64,000 nt of DNA. Origin: an uncultured Chitinophagaceae bacterium (lineage in GTDB: Bacteria; Bacteroidota; Bacteroidia; Chitinophagales; Chitinophagaceae). The stretch lies in contig CAMPGT010000001.1 of assembly GCA_946885665.1 (NCBI GenBank), positions 18,436 through 82,435 of the forward strand. Reading direction: 5' to 3'. The notes under the pieces are model-generated. The model was not told the DNA's origin, did not search any database, and saw nothing but the letters and a program-made list of their open reading frames with translations. The translations under genes and the position numbers were made by a program. This document shows positions 63,339 to 64,000 of the stretch, one piece after another. Positions within the stretch are counted from its first letter, which is position 1. Every line of letters starts with the position of its first letter.

Positions 63339-63408
63339 GGCAATGGGCAGTAGGCAATGGGCAAAAAATTTCCCCCGCTGGCGGGGGTGGCGCGGAGCGC
63401 GGGGGTGG
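63339..63408. repeat. GGCAATGG repeat plus GCGGGGGTGG hairpin repeat
   Basis: GGCAATGGGC units (63339-63364) are followed by CCCCCG-CTGG-CGGGGG (63372-63387) and two copies of GCGGGGGTGG (63381-63390, 63399-63408). It fills the gap between convergent rsgA and the 110-residue gene and may terminate both. Confidence 0.7.
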
Positions 63409-63421
63409 ACCAATTACCAAC

Positions 63422-63754
63422 CTACGACAAATACTTCTTCGTAGCGTGAAACAGCAATTTGTTCTCCAGGAACTTCGCCACTTCAATCACAGCCTCATTA
63501 TCCTTTCTCGGCGCTTCCCTGAACTTGCGGGGATAAATGGATATCCCCGTATAAATATTATAGTAAAGCGTCAGGATGTGGTTCCTGAAAACAAAATCCC
63601 ATGTGAGGGTATCAAAATCATCTTCTTTGCGGGTGAATTTTATTTCAAGATCTTCAGCGAGAATGTTGGCCACTTCATAAAATCTTTTCAGGCCACAATC
63701 ATCGTCAATGATCGCTTCGGTGCAGCCGAAGTCGGTGCGGAGAGTTAAGCTCAT
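63422..63754 (-). CDS. hypothetical protein, 110 residues
   Basis: A small soluble alpha/beta protein (FYEVANILAEDLEIKFTRKE, LTWDFVFRNHILTLYYNIY, KDNEAVIEVAKFLENKLLF). The alternating pattern and absence of signal or membrane segments suggest a cytoplasmic protein. I do not recognise a family; it may be a conserved Bacteroidota hypothetical. Confidence 0.6.
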   Translation of the reverse strand: MSLTLRTDFGCTEAIIDDDCGLKRFYEVANILAEDLEIKFTRKEDDFDTLTWDFVFRNHILTLYYNIYTGISIYPRKFREAPRKDNEAVIEVAKFLENKLLFHATKKYLS

Positions 63755-63806
63755 ACGTTACGGATTTAGGGTTATAAATGCCAGGGTTTAAAACGTTAGC
63801 AGTTGC

Positions 63807-63995
63807 CTAGGCCTTGAATTTCCTGGCCTTCGGGGGCTTTTCACCGCTGAGGATCTTTTCTGCTCCAAACGACCTTCCATTTGCAGGACATCCGTATTTG
63901 GGCCCAAATACGTTGTTCCATACCCTGCACGAAGTGCCTGAAAGAACGATCAACAGGCAGATGATGATTGCCGCTAAACTGCGTGATGTTATCAT
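63807..63995 (-). CDS. small lipoprotein, 62 residues
   Basis: A 62-residue lipoprotein with a strong signal (AAIIICLLIVLSGTSC, Cys23) and a short mature part GPKYGCPANGRSFGAEKILS, which resembles a small conserved Bacteroidota lipoprotein with the pattern GCPxxGxxxGAEKxL. Function unknown. The gene starts 5 bases from the right edge, so the promoter is outside. Confidence 0.6.
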   Translation of the reverse strand: MITSRSLAAIIICLLIVLSGTSCRVWNNVFGPKYGCPANGRSFGAEKILSGEKPPKARKFKA

Positions 63996-64000
63996 AAGGG

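Overview
The window looks like a chromosomal segment of a Bacteroidota bacterium, most likely of the Chitinophagaceae type. The evidence is many start-proximal TAnnTTTG promoter elements, a type IX secretion (T9SS) C-terminal sorting domain, the gliding lipoprotein GldB, a TonB-dependent receptor with a carboxypeptidase-regulatory-like N-domain, the long plant/Bacteroidota form of IspG, the Bacteroidota acylornithine-type arginine operon, a heptaprenylglyceryl-phosphate synthase and the MoxR/Bat system. I see no rRNA, tRNA, insertion sequence, prophage or CRISPR array, so this is mostly core genome.

Left part (1-20.7 kb): a galE fragment and rfbA (sugar nucleotides) are followed by a phosphate block. 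It holds a PiT transporter with its DUF47 partner, a porin O/P, a TonB-dependent receptor, a beta-helix lipoprotein, a small coiled-coil membrane protein, a T9SS cargo protein and a PhoR/PhoB-like pair. An array of four 7-bp half-sites with an exact 11-bp period precedes the TonB receptor, and the same half-sites recur upstream of phoB, so the block reads as a Pho regulon. Then come a possible caspase-fold protein, an MsbA-type ABC exporter and the ATP synthase genes atpBEFHA, closed by a clear terminator and without atpG, atpD or atpC.

Middle (20.7-38.6 kb): small secreted proteins and a partly duplicated 3' end; an amidohydrolase; an unknown membrane/outer-membrane pair; a lipoprotein with a class D beta-lactamase fold whose catalytic lysines are lost; batB-batC; ispG; an orphan transketolase N-terminal subunit; a WecA/MraY-type transferase; frr, mscL, a DUF3078 protein and scpA; dxs; a LytS/LytTR two-component pair and an FkbM methyltransferase. 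dxs and ispG are both enzymes of the MEP isoprenoid pathway.

Right part (38.6-64 kb): a GH9 glycosidase; a leftward arginine operon (GNAT - argG - argC - argD - acylornithine carbamoyltransferase - argB - M20 deacylase - argH); a prenylglyceryl-phosphate synthase; B12-dependent ribonucleotide reductase with DnaA-box-like sites upstream; a YcxB-like protein, a fatty acid desaturase, gldB divergent from nadE, a lipocalin-like lipoprotein, the moxR - DUF58 - BatD-like - batA operon, rsgA and two small unknown genes.

Several intergenic gaps hold short-period repeats (GGCAATG-, GACGGAA-, AAGTTAAAA- and GCGGGGGTGG-type). One forms a perfect 24-bp inverted repeat and one appears to have run into the 3' end of argB. 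The least explained items are the Pho-linked receptor/beta-helix pair, the degenerate beta-lactamase-fold lipoprotein and the caspase-like protein.
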